Part shown: positions 34,201-46,409 of the stretch, one piece after another
How the letters are laid out: each line of letters begins with the position of its first letter
Position numbering within the stretch: position 1 is the stretch's first letter
Position numbers and translations under genes: made by a program
Assembly: GCA_002118135.1 (NCBI GenBank)
Contig: BDIU01000092.1
Span: 49,015-113,014, forward strand
Reading direction: 5' to 3'
Source: Trebouxia sp. TZW2008
Lineage: Eukaryota > Chlorophyta > Trebouxiophyceae > Trebouxiales > Trebouxiaceae
DNA: 64,000 bases
The notes under the pieces: model-generated
The model's database searches: none
What the model was told of the DNA's origin: nothing
Seen by the model: only the letters and a program-made list of their open reading frames with translations

Positions 34201-37129
34201 CCTAGTGATGCTGTATCTTCCTTGTTCCCTCGTCATTCACCGCTGGCACACTGTTTTTCTTGCCTTGTGTTGTAGCCCAGCCTTTGCAATTTGTATGCTC
34301 AGCAAACGAGTGGGGCATTGTTGCACTGGACGATGCACTGGGAAATGTCTTGACGCACTGTTGAAACGCAAAGTGGGACTCGCAGTCCTGCAGGTTCTAG
34401 ATGGTGCCATGGATTGCCCATCTTACAAAGCAATTGTTTTCTTTTGTGCTGCTTTTGCGGCAATTCAAGTTTACACTGCTGGTGGAAAGCTTTCACAAAG
34501 TTTTGTGTTTTCTGCAGGTTTTGGATGGTGCCATGGCCTGTTTGCCCGAAGACAGCAATGGCTTTGAAGGCATGGGCACCTGCTCCTACCAGGACCTGAC
34601 TGGAAATTTGGTCATCTTTGTGCTTAGTTTGCTGTCATGAAGTACATGGCAAGTTTACTGTCTGTTCTGAAGGTGTTGGATGGTGCTATGGCTTGCCCGC
34701 CTGAAGACAGCAATGGCTTTGAAGGCATGGGCAACCAGCCCTACCAGGATTTCCTGACTGATATTCTGGCTGCCAAGCGTAAATCAAGTCAAAGAAAGTA
34801 CCTCAAAATGTGCGCAGAGGCATCATCGGCGCTGAACTGCAAGGAAAGGTAGGCATACATGTAAGGCATGATTTCTCATCTATTTCTGGACCCTTGCTTC
34901 AGCTGCTTTGACCAGATGCAATGCTGAACCAGCATGGGAAGCTGATGATTGTCAATCTTGACCCAGTCCAGCCGCAGCTGCGGATCAGCTCCCGCAGCTG
35001 TGGCATCAGCCAGTCCAAGTACACACATGCAGCTCACCTCCATACAACCATGCAGTCTTGTTCAGGCAAGATGATGAAGACTGTTTTATCAGAATAGTCC
35101 ATAGAGCTCATGAACAGTATTGTGTAAGGCTGTGCAAATGCATGTAGTCTTGCAAAGGAGCTTCTATAGCATTCAGTCAGAGTGGGAATGCTGTGTTTGC
35201 AGGATGTTTGACCCAGAGCACTTTGACGTTGATGAGACTCAAACGGCCATCACTGCTGCCTTCAGAAGCAGAGCCTCTGTTCCCTCAGGCCCCAAGCAAT
35301 TCAGCGTAAGGATTTCCTCTCAAACCCCCTGGACTGTTTGTTCGACAACTGATGTTGCAGTCAAGCGACTCAGCATTGGCACCTTTTGTATTCACCTGGT
35401 ATTTTGCCTCTAGCCCCTCAGACTCCAAGCAGTTCAGCATCAGTCCCTCCTACTGATCACCCTGAATGATGCCTTATTTGCCTTTTGACATGCGCTGTTG
35501 CGATCAAGCAATTCAGCATTAGCAGCTTTCCTGCCCACCCTGAGTTCTGTGCATTTCTTGATGTGTATATAGCAATCAAGCAGTTTGACATCAGTCATTT
35601 CCTGTTGTTCCTTTGGCAAATTCTTTCAACTTTGGTAGATGCTGTAACTGCCATTCACGAGATGGAGCGCTGCCTACATGCCTAGGTGCCTCAACAGCGG
35701 CAGTATGACTGCAGGAGCCTCTTCAGCCCGTTGGGCATTTGACAGCAAGCATTTGACACTGTTCATTGCCCATGCACTGCTGCAAATAAGCGCTTAACGC
35801 TGCAACTTGCTCAGACTGTCCCGCACCCTTGACAGCGTCACCTGTTGCAAGCTGCATTGGTACCCATGCTGGCCGAGGGTGCTTGCTTTGCATCTACTTT
35901 CAGGTATCTCAACACGGGCAGTATGACTGCAGGTGCCTCTTCAGCTGTTTGGGCATTTGATGCAGCAGCCGGCAGCCAAGGGCACCAAAGCTACATCAAC
36001 AGAAAACTGGGACGCAGGTGTAGGTATGTCCATTTCTCACATTTCTGCCCTGAACACCAAAAGTTTCATGAATGTCCTCGGATACTGTCTTGCTCAAAAC
36101 TGTGTCCCTGGTCTCCTTTTAGTCTGTAAGTGCACACTTCACACCTCTGCCTTCAAGTCAGTGCCCGTACCTCTTCAGCCCTTTGGGCATCTGATGCAGC
36201 AGCAAACAGCCAAGGGCACCAAGGCCACATCAACAGAACACTGGGACGCAGGTGTAGGTGTGTTCATGTCCTACGCTTCTGCCTTGCAGTAGTTGTCATT
36301 ACGTTTCTCCCTCATACCCAATGTTTCCACGTCTACAGACTCTACCGTGCTCACAGCTTTGTCCTTGAACTGCATGTTCTTCTCTCACCTCTGCCTTGCA
36401 GTAAGAGGTCGTTTCTTTCCTCCCTCACACTCATTGTTTGCAGTAAGTGTTATTTCTTTTCTCCCTCATACCCACTGTTTGCAGTGGTTGATATTTGCTA
36501 TCTCCACTGCTTCCATGTCTCTAGACACTCCCTCGCTCATAGCTCTGTCCTTGCAGTGTAGACTGCTCCCTCATACTATTGTGTCAAATTGTTGCCAACA
36601 ATGTAACATGCCCTGGCTAAGCTGATGATATGGTGCCATGATATTGACAGCCAGCATGCCTTGCAGTTACACCAAGCTACATGCAAGAGACAGTGTCAAC
36701 ACGGCGGGACAAAGCTGACAATACGCTATGCGCTGAGTGCGGCAACCCCAACAACCTCAAGCTATGCTCAGGTAAACCCTGCCCATGCTCACTCACTCAT
36801 CATGCAGTGCATTCTTTCCATGTATTCGTTAATGTGAAACATGTTGGTGAAACATGTTGGGGCAGTGTTTAGGTTTACCCTGATTGCACTCACTCTTCAA
36901 CTGTCTTGCTTATTTCTCCGTTGCATTTTCTCTTCCATACAATCAAGATCTGAATGTTGATGTTAGCCAGTCAAGTGTTTTGCTGAAAGGGTAGCTGGTA
37001 CATGCAGGCTGCAAGAAGATTCGGTTTTGTGGACAAAAGTGTCAGAGAGTTGCTTGGAAGGCGTGGCATCGTGAGCAATGCCTCGAAATTCAAACTGCCA
37101 AGAAACAGAGTGCCGCCTCTCAGACTTAG
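28221..37129 (+). CDS. pRiA4b ORF-3-like domain plus C-terminal MYND zinc finger protein
   Basis: Exons with consistent phases: 29493-29578, 32145-32243, 32776-32952, 33967-34074, 34673-34848, 35203-35305, 35933-36017 (or 36129-36251 as an alternative), 36667-36771 and 37008-37129. A probable first exon starts at 28221 (MSAYNSLDYRRFDHLGSDP), but its donor, and any exon between 28.5 and 29.5 kb, are not resolved. The middle encodes a pRiA4b_Orf3 fold: ISPRTWRRFRVSGAISLRTF, VTPVMGW, YQFYDRR, MYDNGDHWQHDIRLVSLFPP, LDGAMACPPEDSNGFEG, FDPEHFDVDET. The last two exons form a MYND finger: C-AEC-GNPNNLKLC-SGC, then FCGQKCQ and HREQC. MYND fingers bind proline-rich peptides; the pRiA4b domain's function is unclear. 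Almost every intron has decayed exon-edge copies. Confidence 0.85.
29890..32010. repeat. About 310-325 bp tandem repeat, 7 copies, in one intron
   Basis: The block TTCTGTTCCACATCACCTGT (or near variant) followed by CCTGCATGAAGC recurs near 30041, 30375, 30680, 31005, 31335, 31660 and 31955. Each unit also holds a CTGTCCTGGATCCATCCT block and a CAGTAACAGCC block. The array lies in the 29579-32144 intron of the pRiA4b/MYND gene. Short open frames recur with the unit and are not genes. Confidence 0.9.
32396..32438. repeat. Perfect 15 bp inverted repeat, 13 nt loop
   Basis: ATGACATGGGACACC (32396-32410) is followed after 13 nt by its exact reverse complement (32424-32438). It lies in an intron of the pRiA4b/MYND gene. 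Confidence 0.95.
32543..33258 (+). repeat. Copies flanking pRiA4b exon 32776-32952
   Basis: Upstream, 32543-32655 is a decayed copy of the exon's first 110 bp (GTTGTGACACCAGGGATGG, then GACAGAAGGGATGGCGCTT) with stop codons. Downstream are two copies of its last 90-100 bp: about 33003-33102 (encoding YHYLDNKKPGLAEIVQ) and about 33160-33261 (GYDYLDDEKTRLAEILQ). Both still end in CAG|GT. The intact tail encodes GYDYLDDKKTRLAEVLQ. Confidence 0.93.
33722..33830 (+). repeat. Decayed copy of pRiA4b exon 33967-34074
   Basis: CGCAGGAACCAGGGGATGAG and, about 70 bp on, ATGTATGACAATGGTGACCA match the exon, but an insertion and a TAG interrupt it. The copy lies upstream of the intact exon. Confidence 0.88.
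34387..34600 (+). repeat. Two decayed copies of the 5' end of pRiA4b exon 34673-34848
   Basis: Starting at CTGCAG|GTTCTAGATGG (34393) and CTGCAG|GTTTTGGATGG (34518), the copies reproduce the LDGAMACPPEDSNGFEGMG coding start. The second keeps about 85 bp. The intact exon is the third copy. Confidence 0.92.
35330..35620 (+). repeat. Up to four short copies of the 3' end of exon 35203-35305
   Basis: Variants of CCAAGCAATTCAGC (the exon end) recur near 35361, 35425, 35507 and 35576, downstream of the intact donor AGC|GTAAGG. All have lost the donor. Confidence 0.7.
35687..36251 (+). repeat. Three copies of an 85 nt exon, two of them open with splice sites
   Basis: Copy one (about 35687-35755) has an early stop. 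Copy two (35933-36017) and copy three (about 36135-36251) both encode LFGHLMQQ/PFGHLMQQ through TENWDA/TEHWDA and end in GCAG|GT with phase 1. Copy three needs a less typical acceptor (CTTCAAG). Either could join to the MYND exon at 36667. Confidence 0.82.
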
Positions 37130-38045
37130 TTTGCGAATAGCTCACGCATCAGATGAACTTTGATCTTCTTGTCGAGTCAAGACAGCAGAAGGGCGCTTTC
37201 ATGCAATGGGGGTACAGTTTTGATTGCAGCTGAGCGGCTACGCATGGCTGAAGGATGTGTATTGCGTGTTGTCTGGTGCAAAGTGTACAAGTGCGAAGAT
37301 CGCAGCGTTCGAGCATTACATGCAGGAACTGTTTGCTGATATCACAGAGCGTCACGTCTGGTCAACTTTGTTTAGCAGTGGATGTGTACCAAGTGATGTG
37401 TTGCAATCCCCTGTTGAGTGTTTTGTCAGTAGAGTACTGTATCAGTGCTTTACTAACGATGGCAGAAACCCATTGGTACAATGTGAGGATGAGTTTTTGC
37501 ACTCTTTTATGTTTTGCGTTTGCTCAACTGCATGGACAAAATGCTGCAGGAGGACTCTCTTGCAGCAAGTATTTTGGGGAGTTGGATCCTCATGAAAGAC
37601 ACCAAGGCTCATCTTGCAATGCCTTCTTACTAACACCTGTGCTCTTACCCTAAGAACGTTGCGCAGAAAACAGTTCACAGCGCGACACACGGCACAGCTT
37701 GCGGCGCGGGTCTGACTCTGCAAACGCTGTGCATTGCATCGTCGAGTTCCTCATCGGGTCGTCGTGTGCACTCGTTCTCCTAACGCTGATCTTAGGCAGA
37801 AAGGCGATGCTGTGCAGCGTTGTACAGCCTCGCCGGCATCTTTGTAGCTTTAAGGCGTTCCGCAAAGCAGTTCAAAGCTATTGATCATTCGTTGGGCATC
37901 GAGAGTGTCAGCCCAAGCTGCGTCGCCAGCGTTGCATAGCCCGAAAAGGTTAACTTCGATCTCTGCTGTTACTTGCGGAATTGGGACACGACGCAGCGCG
38001 GTGGCGCTGATGGTCCCAATACTTCATCCGCGCTCGTGATCTGTC
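37130..38045. other. Intergenic region before 38046 gene
   Basis: 916 bp. Overlapping open frames (37224-37595, 37255-37653, 37699-37884 on plus; others on minus) show no domain or consistent splice structure. I see no repeat or mobile element. Confidence 0.45.
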
Positions 38046-38627
38046 ATGGAAAGACTGCATAGAGCTGGCTCGGGGTCTACAAGCCCCTCGCGACAGAGAC
38101 AGCATCCTCGAAACAAAAGCTTCAGACGAAACACGCTTGTGGCGCTTGCCGTGTGTTTGATCATCATGTGCATTGCTGCCTTCCCGGTAAGGCTTCGAGA
38201 CTGCAGTGCTGATCAATTTCAATCCATATCTGCTTCTGACGTCAACGCTCATGCAGAGCAACCAACATCATGGCAGGACCGAGAGAGAGCTTCGACGACG
38301 TTCTGCGCTTCGACCAGAGGGCTCAGCCGAGGTGAGCAAAGCTTCTTGCCTTGCTGAATGATTTTAGCCCTTTCGATGTGTAAGAAATAGCATTAACAAC
38401 TAAACCCTTGTTTGGCCTGCATGGCTGCGCACCATTTGCCATCGTGTCTGTTTGCTTGGGGTCTGAACATCAATGGCTGTACCCATCGGCTTGCTTTGAC
38501 ATCAGCGGTTTTGCAGGGTGTTTTGCAGAAGCTGCAGCCACATACCTTGACAGTGGAAGAGTGCACAGGCGGTCAATGCACAAAAGAGGTTGTTAATGTT
38601 CATGACACAGCAATGTTGGGCGATAAC

Positions 38628-38667
<40 letters not shown>

Positions 38668-39206
38668 ATCAATCGCAAAACGGCACAGCTGCAACTGTCA
38701 ACAGCACTGAGAGTCGTTTGGGCACAGTATCAATCCAGAAGCAAGTCGGCAAGCCTCTGGTTGTGACTGTCAAACAGGATGAGTCAGATCCTGGTCAGCA
38801 TGTGGAATCTGGAGGAGCTTTGCTGACTGACGAAGCAAGGGACCGAGTTGCAAATCTCAATCAGGCTTCACAGAAAATCACAAGTGATCCAGCAGTTGCA
38901 CAAAGAGCAGCTGAGATTGCTGATGAACTCAGTCAACATAGCGCTGCAGCTCACCGTGAAGGCGACAATGTACTTGAAATGCATCGAGACGATATTGACG
39001 TGTCTAGCAATGCATTTGACGCTGCGACTCTCAGTAACAGGACTCAAATCTCTGATGAGAACAGTTTGCAGGTTTTGAAAGACAGTGATAGTAACTCGCT
39101 GTTGAGTGGGTTCAACTCAGATAGCTTACGAGCTGAGAGAGATCAGCAACAAGATTCAAATCCAAATGTACTTGATGTCAGGATAGGATCTGCAAAGCAG
39201 CTATAA
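38046..39206 (+). CDS. Single-pass membrane-anchored protein with poly-Gln, unknown function
   Basis: Exon 1, 38046-38186, encodes a basic N-terminus (MERLHRAGSGSTSPSRQRQH) and one hydrophobic segment (LVALAVCLIIMCIAAFP), a type II signal-anchor pattern. Exon 2, 38517-39206 (TAA), joins in phase 0 and gives 276 residues in total. The lumenal or outer part is hydrophilic, with a run of about ten Gln from CAG codons at about 38636-38664, a CTGGQC motif, several N-x-S/T sites and many Asp, Ser and Asn. No domain is recognised. A further open stretch, 39468-39691, follows a CTTCTCGCAG acceptor and could be an alternative C-terminal exon if a donor at AAT|GTACTT near 39168 is used. The gene is convergent with the TMEM209-like gene and ends only about 70-560 bp from it. 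Confidence 0.6.
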
Positions 39207-39762
39207 GTGCCTGTACACTTTGTTGCATGAATTCTGTGTTGAGTGAGTGCCATAAAGACTAAGGCGCTGTCAGCTGCTTGAGGCATGTCAACATACAAAG
39301 TTTAGACAAAGCCAGGTATTTCAAGTTTAGCTTCTGTTTGCTGTAGATTGTGTGGTCCAAACTTGCCACTCAACTGCTTGCAAACATGGGCAATGCTGCA
39401 GGTGCAGCATTGGCAGGCAACCTGTTTCAGAAGTTTTGAGAGGCAACAATTAATTTTCTTCTCGCAGTTTCCAAGCTATGAATTTAACCCTGTTGTTGCT
39501 GAGCATCCTGTTTTTGAGCTTTCCGCTGCTGAGCCACAGCTAGCTGCCCAGTTCAAAGAAGTTTCTGAATCTAGATCTGATGAGTCAAGGTTGTCATATG
39601 CTCTGCAGAAGTCGCAGATGTCTTTTGCGAGCTCCAACTATACTGGTACCAATTCTATAGAACCGTCAGCATGTCTCAAATGTGTAGCATGACCAAGAAG
39701 GAATTCATCCGACACTGCAAAGCAACTGATTGATTCACAGATTGCAACGTAATCTTGCCAGC

Positions 39763-42700
39763 TCAAAAGACGCCAAACCATTTGCCAGCAAACAGATTGT
39801 ACAGTGGCTCAGTGCTGCGTAGTACAGAAGTAAGTTTCAGATAGTCTAGAGTGCGCCCTCCCATCTGGCTGTGATGATTCAGTCTGATGTTTTGCAGAAA
39901 CAGCAAGATTACATGAAATACACCCACATAGTTGCATGCTGTCAGAACAGGATCTGCCTGGAGCATCAGTGTGAAGCGTGGCTTGGCAGTGCTCATATCC
40001 AGCTCAAGGATGCAATTTGCCTCCTGCAACAACGTAAGCCAAATGGAATGAGGATGTAATTGTGTGGGTGGTAGTTTACTTTGGACAACACCTTTGGAGG
40101 CAGATCCTTTCTTGTGTAAGCACCATGTATGTCTCACCAGCTAGCATGTGATTGAGCGAATCAACGCGTAAAAGAAGAAAGGAAGGACCACACCCCATTT
40201 GTAACAGAAAGAACAAGAAATCATCAGAGGGGATTGCAGCAGGAGCGCAAACAAAATAGCATAGGTGCCGACCTCCATGCAAATCTTGCGGCACGACTTA
40301 TGCAGCAGCACTCTACCTTGTGCTCTGGTGGCGGCCTGATACACACAACTGCAAAATAGGGCTGAGGGGGTTTGGGGGGTAGGTTGCCCAGGTACAGGGG
40401 TCCCCCAGTGGACACATGACTCTGAGGCTGCTCCACTGGGAATTGCCACCTTGGATTCTGCAGCAGGCGCTGTATCAATGTAGTAGACAGTCAGTATTTA
40501 GCAACATGCCAATTTTCTGCCACGAGTGTTGGAAAATTCTGGGGTAAGTTGCCCAGGTACAGGGGTTGCCCTGTGGCTCTGAGGCTGCTCCACTGGAAAT
40601 TGCCACCTTGGATTTTGCGTCATTCAATTGTGTAAACATTTACTGTTCATCCGCTTGATCACTGATTCATGGGGAAGGCTCCCTAGATCACTTATGCAGG
40701 ATTGAGGGCTCTCAGATACAGCCCCCCCCCCCCCGTGGTTGCTTCTTGTTATTGTACTGACAAGAAGTGATTAAACCTCGCTACCTCGAGGAATGCAGCA
40801 AATAAGAAGAAGACCAGGACACTGTCTGTAGGCAGCTCGCTAGACCAGGGCTGTTGGCCCCAACTGCCTCCAGCCTGCCACGTGAAGGCTGCCATGCAGG
40901 GCCCTTCCGCAAGTGCCCTGGCCCTGACTAGGATGTACCCCCTGGGGGTCGGGGGTAGCAGCTGCCTGGGGTGCTGCCCCTGGAGCAGGTCTGTCAGGCA
41001 CTGGTACCTATGAATGGCCTGAAGACAAACAAGAAACCATGTTTTCATGGTGCCAAAAACTCTCTGTTTCTTCAACAACAAAATCATGCACATGTTTGAC
41101 GCTTTGAAGGGAGATTCAGCTCATGCGTCAAGCAGAAAGAGCAGCCATCAGACCTACTGATGAAGAACTAGCCTTTGAAGCAGAGATACAATCTGAAAGC
41201 AAACCGATCACACTGCAGTAATGTCTGGGATCCACCTTGTCAACACCATGGTGCATCTACAGGCAGGCAGAACGCCTGCTACATCAATATATATATATAT
41301 GCATATGAAGCCTTGGAGAACAGCGTCAAAGGTATGGCTAGACCCTGTGGCACTTGCATTACATTGAAATGCGCGTGACTTGCACGGATGCAGTCTTAAG
41401 ACCAGACTTGCACAGCTGTCAGACCTGTACGCAGGCGGCATAGGGATCTGATGGCAAGGCATCCGGCCTGAGGCTGGCTTGAACCCTGGCCTTGATGTTA
41501 GCCAGCAGCACACTCTGGTCCCCTGCAAGCATACCATTGAGGCTGTTGATGCCCCACATTCTTCTTGATACAAGCTGAGCCTTGAGTTGTGCATTTTGTT
41601 TGGACATAAGCAATCACAGACGTATGTAATGACAAAATATACAAGATGAGACAACATGTGAAGAACAAGAGCACAACAGAGCGATTCTAACAGCGACATT
41701 ATTAATGCTACTGTACAACAGGTAAGAGAGAAATCAGCTGTTAAACAAAAACAATGACAGACTGCTTATGGCATGCACTCATTCACTCAGTGTTGCATAT
41801 ATCCTTGCTGCATGTTGTTCACCAATGCAATTGCCTGGCCAGTGTTGGGGTGACATTGCCTGCCTTGTTACATACAATGAGACCACCTTTTGACTGAACA
41901 TTGGAGACGCAAGTCATGTGACAAATGGTATACATTTGATACTGCAATCAGCTTACCTGCTGCTGTCTGGTGGTGGTCATCAGTCCTAGACAGAGAGTCA
42001 CTCAAGGGCATTACGTTCAGCTCAAGCTTGATGGCTGCACAGGTCGCCTTGACATCCTGCAAGAAAGTGCAAAGCAAACTGTGGCAACAGACGCTGTGGG
42101 ATAGCAGCGTTGACAGCGATGGAAGCAGCAGCATCAGCAGTAGCAGTGACAGGATTTACAGCAACAGAGTCTGCATCTATAGCAGCAGCAGCAGCTGCAA
42201 GAAGGTCCACAGCAGCTAAATTAGGTTTGAGTAATGCCCTTGCCATGCACATGGGCCATGTGATTGCCCATGTGTCTGGGGAGGGCTGTACAACAGCAAC
42301 AGCATCAAATGTGGTCACAGCAGCACACACATATTGTACACAATGCTCTGTTGCGTTTGATGCGATGGACCAGAACTTGAGTGAGACTGACTGGTATGGT
42401 CTTATGGCAAGGCTCTTGCAGTCCCATGACCACTGTAGTATTTGTTACCTGATGTGCTTGATCCACGGCAGAGAGCAGCTTCTTGAGGACTTCCGCTGAC
42501 ATCCATTCTCGGAAACGTTCCACCCACACCTGTATGCATCATGCTGCAACAGTCAGTCATAAGTAGTAATGCATGCAGCAACAGTAAGTCATATGTACTA
42601 ATGCATGACAGTTCAAATTGGATACCACATTACAGAATGGTCAACATGACAATTTGAACAATGTCAGATCTGTGTGGTCAACAACACAGGCTGATCAGCA

Positions 42701-45421
42701 ACAAGATCACAGTGTGGCCAACAGCACACACTGAATGACGTCAAACAGGTGACAACATGGTCAACAGTGTAACCCAAAAAACCTTGTTTCACATTGTGAA
42801 TACATGCCTCAGAGCAAAGCAATTTAGAACAGTGGACACATGCAATTGCAGACACATGCAAGAGTAAAATCAGGCCATGTACCTCCAGAGTGCGTCTGTC
42901 AGTCTGAAGCTGCTTGAGCAAGTCATCTAAGGCTTCAGGGGAGGTGGGGTGCAGACCCCCATCAGGGGCATGGGGGCTACCTGCCCGCCCCCTAGGGACC
43001 AGGGAGGGGTGGTAGGTGGGTGCTCCTCCCCCAGAGAACAGGGGCGTAGCATCAGCCCCCTGAACTCCTGTCAGCGTCACACCAATTGGGAGGTGCATAT
43101 GCACATACCTCTAAGTCAAGCATATTGCAATGAATGGATATGATCTGACCTTACAGCTTGTGACCTTGGCAGCAATCACCAGAGTTACATGAGTCGAAAC
43201 AACAAGAGGCTTGAGTTGGTATGTAACAGCTTGAAAGCTGCGCAAGACGTCAAGCAATGCACACAATCAGACATAGACAAGCGCTGGGAACTGTATGTTG
43301 TCTGGCTGGTGCCACAGCAAAGAGCTATCTTTATTACAAGTGATGTCAGTATTGCTTGTAACATGTTCGTGCAGTAAACTGCCCTTTCTCAGAAATACAA
43401 GGGCAGTCAGACTGCACTGATTGACTCCCAATTGTGCTGTCCTCACATCAAGAATGTCGTTTTATTGAAAGTCCTTACAAAAAGAAATGACTGTACCTGA
43501 AGCTGCATTATATGGCGAGTAGGCTTGACTATCATATGCAGAATCCACTGGTGTTGCTGCTGCTTGCGTGCCTGAGTCAAACGCGTCCTGCATGTTAAAG
43601 ACCAAGAGTTGATTGTTAATCATAATGTGCATTACACTTTACAACCTATGTGCTAGGTGTGTGACACGCAAGTCTTGTCTTGCCAGGCCAGCTTGTTCAC
43701 GAGTTGACACTTGTGGCAAAACATGGGGCTGTGCATGAACCACAGAGATCCAGCTTGCTGCAAACGGAGACAATCAGAGGCAAATGCAGCGTGTAATGAG
43801 TCAATCTACATTGACAATAAGTCAAGCGGGGCTTGCATCTTCTGCATTCTTGCAATGCTCCAAATACGTCACACATCAGGCAATAGAGCGGGCCACCGTA
43901 AGCGCTTGACACCTTATCTAGCGGCAATGACTCTCTTCAAGCAATCGCGTCTTAAGAGGCCATTGCTTTGCTGTGATTGGCCCCCTGTCACAGACAGACG
44001 AAGGGATGAGGTTTGGCTTAGGAGCTTACCACGTATCTCCTGCACTGCCGGCCTGTAATGACGACCGCAGCTGCATTGTAAGGTGATTGGCGCCCATGCC
44101 CTGTTGGGGTGTAGGGGGAGTATGGCGAGGCACTGTGCCTGTTTCTGTCAGGCAACTGAGATCCAAGTGGGGTGCCGGGGTAAGCTGGTGAGCTTACAGG
44201 GTTTACACCTCGCTGGACAGACGACACACATTGTGATCAACAATGACGCTTGGCATAGGGTTCCGTGGCAGCTGAATCTTGCACAAGGCAGTGTGCAAGG
44301 AGTATCTCATCCGCTGCTCTAAGAGCGTGTCGCTAGTGTGCTGTGATATAGGGTTACGGAAGCTTGCAGGATGCACCACAGCAATACGACTCAGTCGACT
44401 CAAACAGGGTAATGTGGCTGGTGTAGGTTGCCAGATGACATGTTATGATTTGCAAGACCACACATCTGCCTTGCAAGCATTCAATGATGATGACAGAGAC
44501 ATGATACTCTGTAGTCCAAGCTGTGTCTTAGTACAAAGATGTTGCTGTAGCAGTTGACAATGTTGTATGTCTGAACACACCAGCCAGCGGCTTGGAGTCA
44601 ATGCTGCAAGACTAGGGAGACACTGAGCCCTGCAAATGTACATCCTCTTAATTCAGAACAGAACGGCACGTGAAATGCAGCACAACTCACAGTTGGGGCA
44701 CCCAAAGGAGATTTGGCTGGCTGAGGGGTGGGAGGTGCCTGTGTTGGCTGAGTCAGTCTGTGCCGCTTTGACACCTCCACAGCTTGAGCTGTAATTGGGA
44801 TGCCAAGGAGCTTGCGCTGAGAGTCTGTGAATTTGGCTTCCCTGTAAAAAGTGCATTCGAATTTGGCGCTGAGGTTCCTGATCACAAGCTGCAAGATGGA
44901 GACAGAAAGTAGACGACTTTCGCAAAGCGCGCTAACCATGCTGGTTTACGGAAGCATGCCAGGGCCAGATAGCGCAGGCAGACCACTGCGCAGAAGCCTG
45001 CTCCGATATATAGTAACCAGCCTGCAACAAACACAGTCAAGAAGGTCTGACGCCAAGCTGACGAAGTATCGAAGTCTGCTGCAGCGTGCGGTATGCCTGC
45101 GTTGCACTGCAGCTTGGCGGTCAGCTCACCCCGGACAGGCGAAACAGCAAGCGCATCTGGAAGCGATTTCGTCAGCGAAGTTCTGCAGTCAAGATTCTGC
45201 GCCTTTCAGAACCGTAAATTGAAAGCAGGCAAGGCAACACGCTCACAGCAAAACGTGTGCAAGCTTGCCGTGGCGCACCCTTGCCAGCTCAAGATCGTAG
45301 CAATCAAGCCAGCGGTGCCCCACCACAACAGTCGCGGTGGGACTTTTCCCGGTCTTGCGGCAGGAATATCATAGTACTCAACAGACGGTTTGTTCCACCC
45401 GCTTACGACAGGTTTTTGCAT
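39763..45421 (-). CDS. TMEM209-like (cytochrome B561 N-terminal domain) membrane protein
   Basis: About 11 exons on the minus strand. ATG at 45421 opens exon 45279-45421 (MQKPVVSGWNKPSVEYYDIP, then hydrophobic LLWWGTAGLIATILSW). The next encodes a second membrane segment (WLLYIGAGFCAVVCLRYLAL; about 44935-45060). Then come FTDSQRKLLGIPI (about 44690-44862), a Pro/Ser-rich linker (about 44065-44225, 42890-43100), WVERFREWMSAEVLKKLL (about 42430-42530), a helix near 41420-41600, ALAEGPCMAAFTW and SELPTDSVLVFFLFAAFLE (about 40790-41020), GPLYLGNLPPKPPQPYFAVV (about 40310-40468) and PRFTLMLQADPVL, FHVILLFLQNIRL, MGGRTLD (39763-40035). Order and motifs match TMEM209 of animals and plants, a nuclear-envelope protein in animals. 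Exact boundaries of the middle exons are not resolved. Confidence 0.85.
40545..40622 (-). repeat. Decayed copy of the 5' end of TMEM209-like exon 40310-40468
   Basis: AAGGTGGCAATTTCCAGTGG through CCCTGTACCTGGGCAACTTA on the minus strand repeats the exon start with a 25 bp internal deletion. It lies upstream in gene direction. Confidence 0.9.
40722..40734 (+). repeat. C13 homopolymer
   Basis: Thirteen consecutive C on the plus strand in a TMEM209-like intron. Such a run is prone to length errors in sequencing. Confidence 0.9.
43372..43493. mobile_element. MITE-like dispersed repeat, copy 3 (reverse orientation)
   Basis: The reverse complement starts TA|CAGTCATTTC and contains GTAAGGAC, GACATTCTTGATGT and GCACAATTGGGAGTCAATCA, the last identical to copy 2. 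The other end, CTGAGAAAGGGCAGTTTACTG, is imperfect. It lies in an intron of the TMEM209-like gene. Confidence 0.75.
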
Positions 45422-46409
45422 CGCTGCAGGCGCCTGTGCGCACGTCCAGGCCGAAAACCGAAACAGTGATCAAAGTTGCTGCTGTTGCTCTTCTTTCCTG
45501 CGACCCCTATGAGTCATTATTCAAATTACTCATCTTAACACTCCGACATGCCGACGAAGCAGAGGCGATCTCTGTTCAAGCTTTTGCCGAGACCGTTGCC
45601 GTTTGAATCTGTAGCACATTCGGGCCGTATTCTAGCCACAAGCCAGCGTGACTTCCTGCCTTGCCTCTGATCGCTCTGTTGCACCGACTAGGGTACTGGG
45701 CGACGACGTTTGAGACACTGCTGTTGAGCTACGTTCGCACAGTACCTTGAGACGAGCAGGACACAGCGCTTTGTGATTGCTCACATTCCATTCAAGAGCA
45801 GCTGCACATTCTTGTGCTAGCTCCTTGACATTGTGCGGTAGTTGCGTGAGCTCGGTTTGCTCACAACCTGCTTGTCCGCGGCTTAGCGCTGTCGTCAAGT
45901 TCGTGCTGAACCTTTGCGAGTGCGTAATTGGCAGCTCGCCGCACAGCGTAGCTGGCCTTGGCGATCTGCATCCCAGCTCAGCAGCTTGCCGAGCAAGGGG
46001 TCGCCCGTATCATGTAGTATACTGCTGAAACAGTGAGGTTGGATAGCTTGACCTACTGCTCTATGGGCTGTTCCAGCAGTAAGAGTCATGCTGTCATCGA
46101 CGATCAGGTACAACAAGTTTGAGGGTTCTCACAGCATTACTGGAAGCTATGCAACCACAAGTGCTTGCATGGTTCATCCTTTGATAGGCTGTGATTGCGC
46201 TTTCAGCTTGTCCTGGCATGAGCCCCGCAAAGCTGTCTCTAGCTTGCCTTGCAGATCACATGTCATACACCAGATTCTCATGCGCTGTATATGCCAAATG
46301 TTTGTGCTGCATCGCATAAGGCATGCATGATTCATCACTTCATCACACAATGCCATGTGCTCATGCTGCATTGCAGGCTCAGAAGCATGTGTCAAATGAC
46401 AACAGCAGC
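45422..46409. promoter_or_regulatory. Divergent promoter region, TMEM209-like / GAF-PAS kinase
   Basis: 988 bp separate the assumed divergent starts. A small upstream exon for the kinase cannot be excluded, for example around 46088-46107 (ATG then ATCAG|GTACAAC), but its phase does not fit the next exon. No other element is identified. Confidence 0.45.
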
